Shown here piece after piece: positions 5,440-6,237 of a stretch of 6,237 bases of DNA (position 1 is its first letter; every line of letters begins with the position of its first letter). This stretch comes from Candidatus Poribacteria bacterium (GTDB lineage Bacteria; Poribacteria; WGA-4E; WGA-3G), in the NCBI GenBank assembly GCA_009845505.1, contig VXZL01000538.1, positions 1-6,237 of the forward strand, written 5' to 3'. The notes below the pieces were generated by a model. It searched no databases, was not told where the DNA came from, and saw only the letters and a list, made by a program, of their open reading frames with translations. A program made the translations under genes and the position numbers.

Positions 5440-6237
5440 TTAAAAGCTGCGCCGCATCGCGTCTACAGGAGCCATTTTGGCAACATGCCGAGCCGGATAC
5501 AACCCTGCAATGAGGGTGAAAACGAAAACCCATATCGGATAGATGATGAACTGTTCAACCGTCATGACTGGACGGATGAACTCCTGCATCGTCACACCCA
5601 TCATTTCAATGCCGGTGTAATCTATACCTGTGTATGCCAACAGTGCTGTCACGAGGAATCCAAGTATTATTCCTACGCCAATGCTCACAATCGCTAAAGC
5701 ACCCGCTTCAAATAAGATGACGCGCGCCATCCCAAAAGGACGGGTGCCAACGGCGCGTAGCACACCAAACTCAAACATCCGTTCATACAACGACATGAAA
5801 AGTGTGTTGATAATCCCGAAGACAACTATCGCAAATAATATAACGCCTATGATATATTTGCTGTATGTCGTCATGTCTAACACAACAGTTAATTGTGACA
5901 TCAGTTCTGTCCAGCTTAATGCTTCGTTGCCATGCTGGGAGTAAGTGTCCCAAAATGGTAGTGTCGAGTCTTGTGCGTAAGCGATGGAAGAGAATTTAAT
6001 AGCGATTTCGTGGACATCATTACCAATCGCAAGCATTTCTTGTGCTTTTTGAATCCGGACAAATGCCATACCGCTGTTCATCGCCTCGTCAGCAAAGTTA
6101 TAAATACCGGAAATCCGAAACATCTCTTGGGAAAGTTCTCCGGTTTTAGCTTGTGCCACCGTCACAACCACTCGGTCTCCAAGTGCGATTTCTAAGATTT
6201 CGGCGAGTTTCGCACCAATGACGACATCGCGGCTGTT
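5440..6237 (-). CDS. ABC transporter permease, FtsX/LolE/MacB type (5' end beyond window)
   Basis: The C-terminal 265 residues are visible; the reading frame continues past the right edge at 6237 and no start codon is in the window. The first visible residues (NSRDVVIGAKLAEILEIALGDRV) begin inside a MacB-PCD-type periplasmic domain, which extends to about residue 125. It is followed by the FtsX core with three membrane segments (about 128-151, 174-202 and 229-247). Between the first two lies the cytoplasmic coupling stretch SLYERMFEFGVLRAVGTRPF. The C-terminus ends with YPARHVAKMAPVDAMRRSF, typical of the family. In full-length members one more TM helix and the first half of the periplasmic domain precede this part. 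It would pair, probably as a dimer, with the ATPase encoded 134 bp downstream, to extract lipoproteins or drive export across the envelope. LolC/E and MacB roles cannot be told apart from this fragment. Confidence 0.92.
   Translation of the reverse strand, partial: NSRDVVIGAKLAEILEIALGDRVVVTVAQAKTGELSQEMFRISGIYNFADEAMNSGMAFVRIQKAQEMLAIGNDVHEIAIKFSSIAYAQDSTLPFWDTYSQHGNEALSWTELMSQLTVVLDMTTYSKYIIGVILFAIVVFGIINTLFMSLYERMFEFGVLRAVGTRPFGMARVILFEAGALAIVSIGVGIILGFLVTALLAYTGIDYTGIEMMGVTMQEFIRPVMTVEQFIIYPIWVFVFTLIAGLYPARHVAKMAPVDAMRRSF

Noticed and set aside
6169..6171. GTG at 6171 as the start of a short permease
   Set aside because: The frame stays open to the window edge and the added 22 residues continue the periplasmic domain, so this is an internal valine.

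Overview
The window holds four complete protein genes and one that runs off the right edge. It looks like a chromosomal segment from a Gram-negative bacterium of the less-studied, FCB- or Poribacteria-like kind. Three things suggest this: an outer-membrane beta-barrel protein ending in Phe, a secreted protein with a FlgD-type Ig-like C-terminal domain, and a branching enzyme of the eukaryote-like GH13_8 subfamily, which occurs in only some bacterial phyla. The lineage is an inference; there is no rRNA or other marker gene here. I see no tRNA, CRISPR array, insertion sequence, integrase or phage gene.

Layout from left to right. Positions 1-126 are AT-rich and non-coding, and carry a near-consensus sigma70 promoter that points left, out of the window. 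Positions 127-2199 (minus) encode a full-length 1,4-alpha-glucan branching enzyme (glgB) with all catalytic residues. A 61-bp divergent spacer (2200-2260) separates it from a plus-strand gene (2261-3319) for a secreted multidomain protein of unknown function with a ZU5-like segment and a FlgD-like Ig domain. That gene converges, with only 3 bp between stop codons, on a minus-strand cluster. Read in the direction of transcription, the cluster is an FtsX/MacB/LolE-type ABC permease (6237-5440, 5' end missing), a LolD/MacB-type ATPase (5305-4604) and an outer-membrane beta-barrel protein (4543-3323).

The three-gene cluster is the functional core of the right half. Permease and ATPase would form a mechanotransmission-type ABC complex in the inner membrane, of the kind that releases lipoproteins or drives envelope export, and the barrel could be its outer-membrane partner or client. 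The gap between ATPase and barrel genes contains a five-unit, 7-bp tandem repeat directly upstream of the barrel gene's ribosome-binding site. The left half is storage-polysaccharide metabolism, with no other glycogen gene visible. Nothing links the two halves functionally. I see no clearly new system; the points most worth a second look are the heptamer repeat, the outward promoter with operator-like elements, the apparently leaderless divergent gene pair, and the ABC/barrel module.
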